A stretch of DNA of 57,112 nt from positions 1 through 57,112 of the forward strand of contig JAPLQX010000014.1 in assembly GCA_026399435.1 (NCBI GenBank), written 5' to 3'. The notes beneath the pieces are model-generated. The model ran no database searches, was not told where the DNA came from, and worked only from the letters and a program-made list of their open reading frames with translations. The translations under genes and the position numbers were made by a program. The DNA comes from Rhodocyclales bacterium (GTDB lineage Bacteria > Pseudomonadota > Gammaproteobacteria > Burkholderiales > Rhodocyclaceae). This document shows positions 27,318 to 36,588 of the stretch, piece after piece (the stretch's first letter is position 1; each line of letters starts with the position of its first letter).

Positions 27318-28427
27318 TCAGTCGCCGAAGCTGATCCCCAAGTCCCTGCCGGTCTGCAGCGTGTCGCAGTCCGCGGGAACTCCCTTCATGCGCCCGGCCA
27401 CTTCCTCCAGCGCGACATAGTTCACGTTGGGGAATGCAAGGGCCACCATGACGCCGGATCTCCCTTCTTCCAGGCCTCTGACCGCGGCCGTGCCAAAGCG
27501 CATGGCGGCCAGTCGATCAAACGACGTCGGGCTGCCTCCGCGCAGCAGATGGCCCAACACGACGACCCGGACATCCTTGCCGGTCCGCTCGCCGAGTGCC
27601 CTCGCGATGCGCTCGCCGACACCACCCAGACGCTCGGCGTGGCCTATCTCGGCAGGCGCCAGGATTTCGCGATGGCCATGGATGGGCTCGGCCCCCTCGG
27701 CCACCACGACAATGGAATACATTCGTCCCTCGCTGTCCCGGTCGCGAATCTTGGCGGCCACCTTATCCACGTCGAAGGAAATCTCGGGGATCAGAATGGC
27801 GTGGGCGCTGCCCGAAATGCCAGCGTGCAACGCGATCCAGCCTGCATAGCGGCCCATGACCTCGACCACCATCACCCGCTGATGGCTTTCGGCAGTGCTG
27901 TGCAGGCGATCCAGACACTCCGTGGCAAAAGCTACCGCGGAATCGAAACCGAAAGTGGTGAAGGTCTTGTCCAGATCGTTATCGATGGTCTTGGGTACCC
28001 CCACCACTCGCAGCCCCTTTTGATGCAGGGCGTTGGCGATGGTGAGCGAGCCGTCGCCACCGATCGAAACCAGGGCATCGAGTTCCTTTCTGGCGAAAAA
28101 CTCCAGGATCTCGCCCGTGCGATCGGTATCCTTCATGGTGCCGTCAGGCATCTTCATCGGGAAATGCAGAGGGTTGCCCTTGTTCGTGGTGCCGAGAATC
28201 GTGCCCCCCAGATGCCCTATGCCGCGCACCCTTTCCCGCGTCAGGCGATACACGCCGCCCTCGGGATACCGCTCGGGAAAAAGTATGCCGTTGAAGCCGT
28301 CGTGAATGCCGTAGCATTCCCAACCCCGATTGGCGGCGGAGATGACCACGGCCCGAATCACGGCATTGAGGCCTGGGGCGTCGCCACCACCCGTGCAGAC
28401 AGCTATGCGTCGGATGCGATCGGCCAT
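27318..28427 (-). CDS. 6-phosphofructokinase, ATP-type signature (group III)
   Basis: 369 residues. N-terminal CTGGGDAPGLNAVIRAVV; SIGGDGSLT near residue 123 has Gly at the donor-deciding position, pointing to ATP; VPKTIDNDLD keeps Lys as in group III (mixed-substrate) enzymes. EVMGRYAGWIALHAG and LGHLLRGGSPTSFDR bind fructose-6-phosphate. It lies 37 bases after adk on the same strand, so it is probably the last gene of the exbB-to-adk operon. Donor choice is inferred from the motif only. Confidence 0.92.
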   Translation of the reverse strand: MADRIRRIAVCTGGGDAPGLNAVIRAVVISAANRGWECYGIHDGFNGILFPERYPEGGVYRLTRERVRGIGHLGGTILGTTNKGNPLHFPMKMPDGTMKDTDRTGEILEFFARKELDALVSIGGDGSLTIANALHQKGLRVVGVPKTIDNDLDKTFTTFGFDSAVAFATECLDRLHSTAESHQRVMVVEVMGRYAGWIALHAGISGSAHAILIPEISFDVDKVAAKIRDRDSEGRMYSIVVVAEGAEPIHGHREILAPAEIGHAERLGGVGERIARALGERTGKDVRVVVLGHLLRGGSPTSFDRLAAMRFGTAAVRGLEEGRSGVMVALAFPNVNYVALEEVAGRMKGVPADCDTLQTGRDLGISFGD

Positions 28428-28464
28428 GGAAACTCCTGCTCCGAATAGAGGACTAGAAAAATCG

Positions 28465-29139
<675 letters not shown>

Positions 29140-29190
29140 TTATCTTCATGATTTAAAGCAACTTTTTTGTCTTTTTGACTTGGGCAAAAC

Positions 29191-29964
29191 TTACTCCGAA
29201 TCCTCCTTGGCGTCAAACAGTCGGCGCACGCGTTTCAGATCCTCGGCCGTGTCGACTCCCGGTGCCGGAGTGTGGTCGACACTGACGACCTGAATCGGAT
29301 AGCCGTGCCAAAGCGCACGCAGTTGCTCCAGCGACTCACAGCGTTCGAGCGGTGAGGCGGCGAGCTGCCCAAAGCGGCGCAGAAAATCCACACGATAGGC
29401 GTACAGGCCGATGTGACGCTGTGCCGGAAGATTTGCGGGCAGGGCATCCCGCCCACCTGCGAACTGGTCCCTGTCCCAGGGGATGGGCGCACGACTGAAG
29501 TACAAGGCACGGCCACGCACGTCGCATACGACCTTGACTACGTTGGGATTGAAGAAATCCTCAGCGACCGTCAGGGGATGGGCAGCGGTCGCCATCGCCG
29601 CATCGGGATCGCCGCGCAAGGCCGCGGCCACAGCCTCTATCAGCGCGGGATCGAGCAGCGGCTCATCACCCTGCACATTGACCACGATGTCGGCGTCGTC
29701 CCACGCCAGTTGGTCGGCCACTTCGGCGATGCGGTCGGTGCCGCTGGCGTGATCCGCGCGCGTCATCACCACGTCGAAGCCGTGTTGCCGAACTGCAGCG
29801 GCAATCCGCTCGTCATCGGTGGCCACCCAGACGCCGTCGGTTCGGGCGCGTTTCGCTGCCGCTGCCACACGCACGATCATCGGCTGGCCGGCGATGTCCG
29901 CCAGGGGTTTCCCCGGCAGGCGCGTCGAAGCATAGCGCGCCGGGATGACGACGCGAAGACCCAT
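29191..29964 (-). CDS. kdsB: 3-deoxy-manno-octulosonate cytidylyltransferase
   Basis: 257 residues. The nucleotide-binding start [20 protein letters not shown] and [12 protein letters not shown] near 98-109 are the KdsB signatures. It activates Kdo with CTP for the inner core of lipopolysaccharide. Its ATG shares one base with the stop codon of the Trm112-like gene (TGATG), so translation is coupled. Confidence 0.96.
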   Translation of the reverse strand: MGLRVVIPARYASTRLPGKPLADIAGQPMIVRVAAAAKRARTDGVWVATDDERIAAAVRQHGFDVVMTRADHASGTDRIAEVADQLAWDDADIVVNVQGDEPLLDPALIEAVAAALRGDPDAAMATAAHPLTVAEDFFNPNVVKVVCDVRGRALYFSRAPIPWDRDQFAGGRDALPANLPAQRHIGLYAYRVDFLRRFGQLAASPLERCESLEQLRALWHGYPIQVVSVDHTPAPGVDTAEDLKRVRRLFDAKEDSE

Positions 29965-30140
29965 CAGGCTTCTTCTGCGCCCAGTTGCCGGGCCTCATCC
30001 TCCAGCATCACGGGAATATCGTCCTTGACCGGATAGGCCAGTTTGCAGGCCTTGCAGACCAGTTCGGACGTGGCCTTGCGATTTTCCAGAGGGCCCTTGC
30101 AGACCGGGCAAACGAGTATTTCAAGCAAACGGCTGTCCAT
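29964..30140 (-). CDS. Trm112-family protein (YcaR-like)
   Basis: 58 residues, starting [18 protein letters not shown]. Four cysteines (CPVC and CKAC) are spaced for one zinc ion, and [11 protein letters not shown] is the family signature. The exact role is unknown; eukaryotic relatives activate methyltransferases. It sits between lpxK and kdsB as in most proteobacteria. The first 20 bases overlap the end of lpxK. Confidence 0.94.
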   Translation of the reverse strand: MDSRLLEILVCPVCKGPLENRKATSELVCKACKLAYPVKDDIPVMLEDEARQLGAEEA

Positions 30141-31185
30141 TGAGCTTCTCCAGAACAAATGCGGCAAGATCGGGGCTGACTTCGGCCGTCACGGGCAACA
30201 CCCAGACCGGCAGAGCCAAGCGAAGTTGGGCCAATTTTACGGCATCCTTTTCCGTCGTCAGAATGGCATCGCCGGTCAAGGCAAGTTCCGCCTCGCAAAA
30301 GCTGTGATGATCGGCGAAGGCGTGCTCGGCGAAGCTCAATCCCATCGCGCTCAGCCGATCAAAAAAGCGCTGCGGCGCGCCGATGCCCGCCACTGCGTGC
30401 AACTTCTTGCCTGCCAGGTCGGCAGCGCTGCATGTTGTTCCGTGATCATCGAGACGATAAAAACTCTCGCCCAGCAAGCGCATCGCAAAAACCGGGCGAT
30501 CAAGAGTCGGCGCTGATGCGCTCTGCGTACCTGGGATTCCGCTTCGCGGGCAGGTAACGGCGGTTCCGTTGAGCACCACCGCATCCACGTGCGCCAGACG
30601 CGACACGGGTTCCCGCAGAGGTCCCGCGGGCAATGGCCAACCGTTCATTACTCCGCGCTGATCGAACATCGCAATTTCGACGTCGCGAGCCAAACGGTAG
30701 TGCTGCAAGCCATCATCGGCAAGAATCACGTCGCATTCCGGATGCCCGGCAAGCAGGGCGCGGGCGGCTGCCACCCTGTCCCTCCCGACAAATACCGGAC
30801 AGCCGCTGCGTCGAGCCAGCAGCAGGGGTTCGTCACCCACCGTGCCGGGATCACTGCCGACAGTTACCTCCACCACCTGCGTGTCATCGCCGCGATACCC
30901 ACGACTGACGATACCGGGGCAGCGCCCCAGCGCTCGCAGCGCCGATGCCAGATAAATCACGAGCGGGGTCTTGCCGGTTCCGCCGACGGTAATGTTGCCG
31001 ATGACAACCACAGGCACCGGCAGGCGTTCGCGACCAAGGAGCCCGAGACGGTACAGGGCTCGCCGCAATACGACCAGCACGATGAAGAGCAACGATAAGG
31101 GAAACAGCAGACAAGCCAGCGGGCCACGCCGCCGCCAGGCGGCGGCTAGTCCACCGAACTCAGCGTTGCGCCTGCTGGGTGGCAA
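30121..31185 (-). CDS. lpxK: Tetraacyldisaccharide 4'-kinase (lipid A synthesis)
   Basis: About 354 residues. An N-terminal membrane anchor ([18 protein letters not shown]) is followed by the P-loop [12 protein letters not shown] and the family blocks [19 protein letters not shown] and LADDGLQH. It phosphorylates the 4' position of the lipid A precursor at the inner membrane. The start is uncertain: no ATG, GTG or TTG lies in frame between the exbD stop and the membrane segment, so I place it at TTG 31185, overlapping exbD by 26 bases. Internal CTG-type starts or a longer overlap are alternatives. Confidence 0.93.
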   Translation of the reverse strand: MPPSRRNAEFGGLAAAWRRRGPLACLLFPLSLLFIVLVVLRRALYRLGLLGRERLPVPVVVIGNITVGGTGKTPLVIYLASALRALGRCPGIVSRGYRGDDTQVVEVTVGSDPGTVGDEPLLLARRSGCPVFVGRDRVAAARALLAGHPECDVILADDGLQHYRLARDVEIAMFDQRGVMNGWPLPAGPLREPVSRLAHVDAVVLNGTAVTCPRSGIPGTQSASAPTLDRPVFAMRLLGESFYRLDDHGTTCSAADLAGKKLHAVAGIGAPQRFFDRLSAMGLSFAEHAFADHHSFCEAELALTGDAILTTEKDAVKLAQLRLALPVWVLPVTAEVSPDLAAFVLEKLNGQPFA

Positions 31186-31579
31186 AGGAAATGTGCGACA
31201 GCCCGGCCTGCTGGGCCGCCTGCATGACATCGATGACGCTCTGATGCGCAGCCTTGGCATCGGCGTTGATGATGACCACCGGTTCCTTGCCGGTACCGGT
31301 GAGCCGTCTCATTGCGGTGGCGATCGATTCGATGTCGCGGGCACCGATCGCCGTCTTGTTCACCGTGATCTCACCGGCGGCAGTGACCACCACGTTGATT
31401 TCGTTCGGCTGTTCCTTGTTCTGCGGCGCATCGGCGGTGGGCAAGTTGATCTCGAGCCCGGAAAACTTGGAATAGGTGGTGGTGATCATGAGAAAGATCA
31501 GGATCACCAGAAGCACGTCGATCATCGGAATCAGATTGATCTCCAGTTCTTCGCGCTGACGTCCTCGCTGGAAGTTCAT
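31160..31579 (-). CDS. exbD: ExbD/TolR-type biopolymer transport protein
   Basis: 139 residues: one membrane helix (LIPMIDVLLVILIFLMITTTY, about 16-36) whose Asp in MIDVLLV is the proton-carrying residue, then a periplasmic domain. With ExbB it forms a motor that couples the proton gradient to an outer-membrane or envelope process. No tonB lies nearby. As often in betaproteobacteria, the pair heads the lpxK-kdsB operon. Confidence 0.94.
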   Translation of the reverse strand: MNFQRGRQREELEINLIPMIDVLLVILIFLMITTTYSKFSGLEINLPTADAPQNKEQPNEINVVVTAAGEITVNKTAIGARDIESIATAMRRLTGTGKEPVVIINADAKAAHQSVIDVMQAAQQAGLSHISFATQQAQR

Positions 31580-31591
31580 CGCGCCCCGTCC

Positions 31592-32197
31592 TTACTTGCG
31601 TTCGCCTTGCAGGATCTCGACCAGCTTCACCGCTTCCTGCTCCATCTCCACCAGGAATCCATCGACCTGCGCCCGGAAGTGGCGGTAGAAGATCATGCTG
31701 GGAATGGCGATGATCAGGCCGAAACCGGTGTTGTAGAGCGCCACGGAAATGCCATGCGCCAAGGCTTGGGGATTATTGCCGGAGGAAGTCGGCGAACCGA
31801 AAATCTCGATCATCCCCACCACGGTGCCGAAGAGCCCCATCAGCGGTGCAATCGAGGCGATGGTGCCCAAGGTGGTCAGGAATCGCTCAAGATCATGGGC
31901 CACTCCGCGCCCGGCTTCCTCGATCGCCTCCTTCATGATCAGGCGCGAACTTTTTGCATTGCGCATGCCCGCGGCGAGAACGCGGCCCAGCGGCGAATGA
32001 GCCTCGAGGCGTGCAAGCTGAGGTTCGGCAATTCCGTTCTTATGGTAGTCGGCGATCGCGCTTTGCAGCAATCCGGCGGGGACGATCTTGGTGCGGCGCA
32101 GGGCCGTCGCACGCTCGATGATGAGCGCGACAGCGATTACGGAAGCGAACAGCAAGGGCCAGATGGGCCAGCCGGCAGCCTGAAGGATGGAAAACAC
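31592..32197 (-). CDS. exbB: ExbB/TolQ-type proton channel protein
   Basis: 201 residues from a GTG at 32197 with GGAG eight bases upstream. Three membrane helices are visible: 8-25, about 108-132 (TLGTIASIAPLMGLFGTVVGMIEIF) and 150-172 (SVALYNTGFGLIIAIPSMIFY). It forms the stator pore with ExbD, encoded 12 bases downstream. First gene of a leftward operon reaching to adk or the phosphofructokinase gene. Confidence 0.94.
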   Translation of the reverse strand: MFSILQAAGWPIWPLLFASVIAVALIIERATALRRTKIVPAGLLQSAIADYHKNGIAEPQLARLEAHSPLGRVLAAGMRNAKSSRLIMKEAIEEAGRGVAHDLERFLTTLGTIASIAPLMGLFGTVVGMIEIFGSPTSSGNNPQALAHGISVALYNTGFGLIIAIPSMIFYRHFRAQVDGFLVEMEQEAVKLVEILQGERK

Positions 32198-32758
32198 GGG
32201 GACGACTCCGGTAAGCGGTAAAGCGCGAACTTTAGCCCGAGTGGGCCGATTCGGCAACACAAACGGATGCGCATGGAAAATCCGCAGTGGCGCAGTCGCC
32301 CACTTTTCATGCCCTACCGCGATCAAACTCGGGTTGCATGAGTTCGGCAAGGAACGCCCGCCGCCGCCGTCCGGAGAAATATCTGCCTTTGATTCCATTG
32401 TCGTTGTTGCGGCCCGGCCTGTACTGGGTTGCCCTGCCCTCGCCGACGGCGCTGCCGGAGAAGAAGCGCTCACAAAATCAGTTCCTGCGGTACTCGCCAG
32501 ATTCAACGATCAGCTTATCCACAAAATCTGTGGATAAGTTTGTGGGCCATCGTGTGGCAAGCAAGCTAACTGGGCCTCCCGCAAGGGATTTTTCTTTTTT
32601 GAACAATTTGAGAGCAATCGAAACTGAATGATTAATCAGGTAGTTATGCCACACACCCAGCAGGAGCGAGGCTTCCGGGGCTTTGCCCGCGCGCCTGACG
32701 CAGCATGTGGATGGTGTAGAATTTTTTCGACATATCCCCGACCCAAAGCGCCCCGTCC
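32198..32758. other. 561-base divergent intergenic region between exbB and xseA
   Basis: No gene is supported; several open frames lack family likeness. Left part is GC-rich. Centre holds two perfect inverted DnaA-box sequences (32515-32537), followed by an AT-rich stretch (32585-32650, with TTTTTCTTTTTTGAACAA). TAGAAT at 32717 may be the xseA -10 box. Confidence 0.5.
32514..32538. promoter_or_regulatory. Inverted pair of perfect DnaA boxes
   Basis: TTATCCACA, five bases AAATC, TGTGGATAA: both halves match the consensus DnaA box exactly, forming a 10-pair inverted repeat with one more C/G pair outside. It could bind DnaA or simply form a hairpin. Confidence 0.55.
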
Positions 32759-34105
32759 ATGCTCGATCCCTCGACCGTCGTCAGCATCAGCGAACTCAAC
32801 CGGCTCGCGCGCCTGAGCCTGGAAAGGGAGTTCCCGCTGCTTTGGGTGGCGGGAGAAGTTTCCAACCTGACGCGGGCCGCATCCGGCCACGTCTACTTCT
32901 CGCTGAAGGACGAAGGCGCGCAGGCGCGTTGCGTGATGTTCCGCTCGCGCGCCCAATCGATTCCCTGGCGACTGGAAAACGGACAACAGGTGGAGGCGCG
33001 CGCCCTGGTGTCGCTCTACGAGCCGCGCGGCGACTTCCAACTCAACGTTGAGACGCTGCGTCGCGCAGGGCTGGGACGTCTGTTCGAGGCCTTTGCCCGG
33101 TTGAAGGCACAACTGGAGGCTGAGGGTTTGTTTGCCGCCGAACGCAAGCGACCCCTGCCGCGCTTTCCGCGTCGCATCGGGATCATCAGTTCGCTGCGCG
33201 CCGCTGCCCTGCGCGATGTACTGGTGGCCCTCAAGCGTCGCGCGCCGCATCTCGGCGCAATTCTGTACCCGACGCTGGTGCAGGGCGAGAGCGCCGCCCA
33301 AGAGATAGCCACGGCGATCGCCGTGGCCGGTCAGCGCAAGGAATGCGACCTGCTGTTGATCGTGCGCGGCGGTGGCAGCATCGAAGACCTTTGGGCGTTC
33401 AACGAAGAAGCTGTGGCGCGAGCTATTGTCACCAGCCCCTTGCCCATCATCAGCGGCGTCGGCCACGAGACCGATACGACGATCACCGATTTCGTCAGCG
33501 ACCTGCGCGCCGCAACGCCCACCGCTGCGGCCGAGTTGGCCACCCAAGGATGGTACGAGGCGGCGGGCGAACTTGCAGATCTTGGAACGACAATGCGCCG
33601 CGCGATGCAATACCGTGTCGCCCGGCAGCAGCAAGGACTGGATCAGCTGTCGCTACGCCTGATTCATCCGGCGACACGATTGCGGCAGGGACATGACAGA
33701 CTTGCGCTACTGGGCTCGCAACTGGATGTTTCGCTGGCTCACGCACTCCGCGCGCACCGGGAGCGGCTGAACCGCGCCGCGCTCGGCTTGAGTCGCAGCG
33801 TTCCGCGCATGGAAAGGCGCAGCGGGCACGTCGGATTGCTGGCACTGCGCCTGGGTGCCGCAATCCGGCGACAGCAACAGAAACGACTGGGTGCGCTCGA
33901 GAGCATCGCAGCGGCCCTCGCTCACTTGAATCCGAAAGCGACGCTGGCGCGTGGTTTTTCCATCGTTCGTGATGCCAGCGGCTATCTGGTGACGGATGCC
34001 GCGAGTTTGCATGCCGGCCAAACCGTAAGTCTCTACCTGGCACATGGCGAAGCTCAGGCAAGCATCCTCGCAAGCACCGTAGAACCTTCGAAAATTGTTA
34101 CCTGA
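32759..34105 (+). CDS. xseA: Exodeoxyribonuclease VII large subunit
   Basis: 448 residues, full length. N-terminal OB-fold (SISELNRLARLSLEREFPLLWVAGEVSN), then the catalytic domain with RIGIISS, IVRGGGSIEDLWAFNEE and GVGHETDTTITDFVSD, and a coiled-coil C-terminal part. With XseB it degrades single-stranded DNA in both directions during repair; xseB is not in the window. Divergent from exbB. Confidence 0.96.
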   Translation: MLDPSTVVSISELNRLARLSLEREFPLLWVAGEVSNLTRAASGHVYFSLKDEGAQARCVMFRSRAQSIPWRLENGQQVEARALVSLYEPRGDFQLNVETLRRAGLGRLFEAFARLKAQLEAEGLFAAERKRPLPRFPRRIGIISSLRAAALRDVLVALKRRAPHLGAILYPTLVQGESAAQEIATAIAVAGQRKECDLLLIVRGGGSIEDLWAFNEEAVARAIVTSPLPIISGVGHETDTTITDFVSDLRAATPTAAAELATQGWYEAAGELADLGTTMRRAMQYRVARQQQGLDQLSLRLIHPATRLRQGHDRLALLGSQLDVSLAHALRAHRERLNRAALGLSRSVPRMERRSGHVGLLALRLGAAIRRQQQKRLGALESIAAALAHLNPKATLARGFSIVRDASGYLVTDAASLHAGQTVSLYLAHGEAQASILASTVEPSKIVT

Positions 34106-34123
34106 CTTATTCCCGACTATAAT
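34095..34123 (+). promoter_or_regulatory. Strong sigma70 promoter of sodB
   Basis: TTGTTA, 17-base spacer, TATAAT, overlapping the xseA stop codon. Transcription would begin about 40 bases before the sodB ATG. Confidence 0.75.
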
Positions 34124-34168
34124 AGTCAACTTTAAACCCCGTCACCCCACAGCAACAGGAGAACCCTA

Positions 34169-34753
34169 ATGGAACACACCCTCCCCCCCCTGCCATACGC
34201 GATGGATGCCCTCGCCCCGCACATCTCGAAGGAAACCTTCGAATACCACTACGGCAAGCACCATCAGGCTTATGCGACCAACCTCAACAACCTGATCAAG
34301 GGCACCGAGTACGAGAACCTCGACCTTGAAGCCATCATCAAGAAGGCGCCAGCCGGCGGCATCTTCAACAACTCCGCCCAAGTCTGGAATCACAGCTTCT
34401 TCTGGAACAGCATGAAAGTCAGCGGTGGCGGCACGCCGAGCGGCGCGCTGGCTGCGGCAATCGACAAGAAATGGGGCAGCTTCGACGAGTTCAAAAAGGC
34501 CTTCCAGGCCTCCGCCGTCGGTAATTTCGGATCGGGCTGGACCTGGCTCGTAAGGAAGCCGGATGGTTCGGTCGATATCGTCAACACCTCGGGTGCAGGC
34601 ACGCCGCTGAACAGCGAAAACAACGCATTGCTAACCATCGACGTCTGGGAGCACGCGTATTACATCGACTACCGCAACGCGCGCCCCAAGTTTGTCGAGA
34701 CCTTCCTCGCCTCCCTGGCGAACTGGGACTTCGCTGCAAAGAATTTCGCCTGA
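34169..34753 (+). CDS. sodB: Iron superoxide dismutase
   Basis: 194 residues. Metal ligands are visible: H27 (EYHYGKHHQ), His in QVWNHSFFW near 74, and Asp and His in DVWEHAYY near 157-161. Gln in the SAQVWNH segment is the iron-type choice over the manganese type. It removes superoxide in the cytoplasm. CAACAGGAGAA gives the ribosome site, and its own promoter and terminator bracket it, so it is monocistronic. Confidence 0.96.
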   Translation: MEHTLPPLPYAMDALAPHISKETFEYHYGKHHQAYATNLNNLIKGTEYENLDLEAIIKKAPAGGIFNNSAQVWNHSFFWNSMKVSGGGTPSGALAAAIDKKWGSFDEFKKAFQASAVGNFGSGWTWLVRKPDGSVDIVNTSGAGTPLNSENNALLTIDVWEHAYYIDYRNARPKFVETFLASLANWDFAAKNFA

Positions 34754-34786
34754 TCAAGGCGATCTTGCGCGACTAATGTCGTAGTC

Positions 34787-34818
34787 ACGAAGGGCGTCCG
34801 CGAGGCGCCCTTCGTCAT
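34787..34818 (+). terminator. Terminator of sodB
   Basis: ACGAAGGGCG and CGCCCTTCGT pair perfectly over a 9-base loop, followed by a short T-rich tail (CATTTG). Confidence 0.7.
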
Positions 34819-34838
34819 TTGATGACTGGGAAATCGGC

Positions 34839-35039
34839 ATGGAATCCAGAATCACCGAACTCGAAATCAAGCTCGGCCTCAGCGAAGATCATCTGGAAGA
34901 ACTCAATCGCACTGTCTTCCGGCAGCAGCAGCAGATCGATCTGTTGCAAGCACAGATCCGCGAGCTGTACCAGCTGATGCAACCGGCGGCTCCCAGCGAG
35001 CCGCGAAATCTGAGGGACGATATTCCGCCCCATTACTAA
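34839..35039 (+). CDS. slyX: SlyX-like protein
   Basis: 66 residues, nearly all coiled coil (ELEIKLGLSEDHLEELNRTVFRQQQQIDLLQAQIRELYQ) with the conserved tail LRDDIPPHY. Role unknown; named after slyD linkage in E. coli, not shown functionally. Convergent with the DUF192 gene, nine bases apart. Confidence 0.9.
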   Translation: MESRITELEIKLGLSEDHLEELNRTVFRQQQQIDLLQAQIRELYQLMQPAAPSEPRNLRDDIPPHY

Positions 35040-35048
35040 AACTGTGTT

Positions 35049-35495
35049 TTAACGGCCGGCCGGCGCCTTTTCGACGCCTGTGATGGCGAATCCGGCGTTC
35101 AAACCGCGACTCTTGAACCAGCCCAGGTTCATTTCAAGCGCATAGCGCGCCGGCTTGCTGGCGCAATGGGTATCGTCGGTTTTTGGCTGCATGTCCTCAA
35201 CATTGATGACCCTGCCTTTTTCGTCGAGAAAAGCGACGGACAGCGGCAGGAGCGTATTGCGCATCCACATGCAGTGGGCGGCGACCTCGGGGAACACGAA
35301 CAGCATGCCGCGCTGCGGCGCCATGATCGTGCGCTGCATCATTCCTGTCTGGCGGCTTTCGGAAGTCGCCGCGACTTCGGCCTCGATTCGATGCATCCCG
35401 GCGAACAGTTCAAGCAAGGGTAGTTGCGACTGCTGAGCCCCCCCCGGCAAGGCAACTGCCAGCGATGCCACGAACAGCGCCATTCTGAAAAACAC
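35049..35495 (-). CDS. Exported DUF192 protein
   Basis: 148 residues with a signal peptide (MFFRMALFVASLAVALPGGA). The DUF192 core is seen in ESRQTGMMQRTIMAPQRGMLFVFPE, WMRNTLLPLSVAFLDEKGRV and PARYALEMNLGWF. Function unknown; the family is a small beta-barrel fold found widely in bacteria and archaea. Its four cysteine/histidine-poor sequence gives no hint of a metal centre. Confidence 0.9.
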   Translation of the reverse strand: MFFRMALFVASLAVALPGGAQQSQLPLLELFAGMHRIEAEVAATSESRQTGMMQRTIMAPQRGMLFVFPEVAAHCMWMRNTLLPLSVAFLDEKGRVINVEDMQPKTDDTHCASKPARYALEMNLGWFKSRGLNAGFAITGVEKAPAGR

Positions 35496-35640
35496 GATAA
35501 TTCTCCTTCGGCAACCATGAAGCCGGACTTGCCATAAACCATTGGGATTTTGCGCCGAAAGCCGGCCACTTTCCCTTTTAACGCACTTGAAACATATACT
35601 GAATCAACAGCTTAGCTAATTATTTTCAGACTCTAGGCGA

Positions 35641-35671
35641 AAAAATGGCAGGTTACCCTGCCATTCTTTTT
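35641..35671. terminator. Intrinsic terminator of the Ala/Lys-rich gene
   Basis: AATGGCAGG-TTAC-CCTGCCATT perfect stem with A-run on the left and T-run on the right, so it could stop both strands; the minus-strand gene at 35690 is the obvious client. Confidence 0.8.
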
Positions 35672-35689
35672 CCCGAACCGCGGAATTAA

Positions 35690-35938
35690 TTACTTGGCTG
35701 CGTCAGCCTTCTTGGACTTCTTGGCCTTCTTGGCCTTCTTTTCAGCCTTGGCGGGAGCAGCTTCAGCCTTCTTCTCGGCGGCCATCGGGGCAGCAGCCGG
35801 AGCGGCAGCCTTGGCAGCGGGAGCGGCAGCCGGAGCAGCAGCTGCAGGAGCGGCAGCCGGAGCGGCCTTCGGAGCATCAGCGGCAAAAGCGGAGGTGGCG
35901 ATCAGGCCGGCAACCAGGGTAGCGAGAAGCTTGTTCAT
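35690..35938 (-). CDS. Small exported Ala/Pro/Lys-rich protein
   Basis: 82 residues. A clear signal peptide ([19 protein letters not shown], cleavage after AFA) precedes a mature part made of APAA-type repeats and then a lysine-rich tail ([22 protein letters not shown]). It would be unstructured and strongly basic in the periplasm. Its ATG overlaps the rluE stop as ATGA, so translation is coupled, and a strong terminator follows. Such proteins occur in related genomes, but none has a role that I know; a histone-like or envelope-binding function is only a guess. Confidence 0.75.
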   Translation of the reverse strand: MNKLLATLVAGLIATSAFAADAPKAAPAAAPAAAAPAAAPAAKAAAPAAAPMAAEKKAEAAPAKAEKKAKKAKKSKKADAAK

Positions 35939-36588
35939 GGTGATTCCTTTCGTTTGTGTATAGGTAGAATGTCTTTAACACCACGGTTTTTCCGGGCGTT
36001 ACGGACATTAACGCGCTGCTTTGCATCTGGTTGACCGGAAATTTCAAGTTCACGCCACTGTCCCGGAGCCAGCCCTTCCAGCGTCCAGTCGCCCACCGCC
36101 CAGCGGATCAGCCTGAGAGTCGGAAATCCAACGCGCGCCGTCATGCGCCTGACTTGACGGTTCTTTCCTTCCTGCAAAGCCAGTTCCAGCCAACTGGTTG
36201 GAATCTCCGCGCGATACCGGATTGGCGGGTTTCGCGGCCAGAGGTCATCGGGTTCGGCAATACGGCGCGCCCGGCAGGGGCGCGTCCGGAAATCGCCAAG
36301 GTCTACGCCGGCCTTCAGTCTTTGCAGGGCTTCTTCCGTAGGCTCGCCTTCGACCTGCACCCGATACAGCTTTGCCATCTTGTGCCTGGGGTTGGCAATC
36401 CGCGCCTGCAAGCCTCCATCGTCGGTCAATACCACCAGTCCTTCCGAATCGGCATCCAGCCGACCGGCGGCGTATACATTGGGGATTGGAATGTAGTCAG
36501 CCAGGGTGGGCCGCCCATCAGCATCGGTAAACTGGGTTAGCACGCCAAAGGGCTTGTTGAACAGGATGAGGCGGCTCAAACCGAACAA
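35935..36588 (-). CDS. rluE: 23S rRNA pseudouridine synthase, RluE type
   Basis: 217 residues. RluE/RsuA-family core without an S4 domain: [15 protein letters not shown] at the start, the catalytic Asp in [13 protein letters not shown] near 45, and [12 protein letters not shown] near 144. It isomerises one uridine in 23S rRNA. The first 13 bases overlap the end of aceK and the last four overlap the next gene, so all three are likely cotranscribed. Confidence 0.9.
   Translation of the reverse strand: MFGLSRLILFNKPFGVLTQFTDADGRPTLADYIPIPNVYAAGRLDADSEGLVVLTDDGGLQARIANPRHKMAKLYRVQVEGEPTEEALQRLKAGVDLGDFRTRPCRARRIAEPDDLWPRNPPIRYRAEIPTSWLELALQEGKNRQVRRMTARVGFPTLRLIRWAVGDWTLEGLAPGQWRELEISGQPDAKQRVNVRNARKNRGVKDILPIHKRKESP

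Noticed and set aside
32514..32650. A replication origin at the DnaA boxes and AT-rich stretch
   Set aside because: Only two boxes, with no dnaA, dnaN, rep or partition genes beside them.
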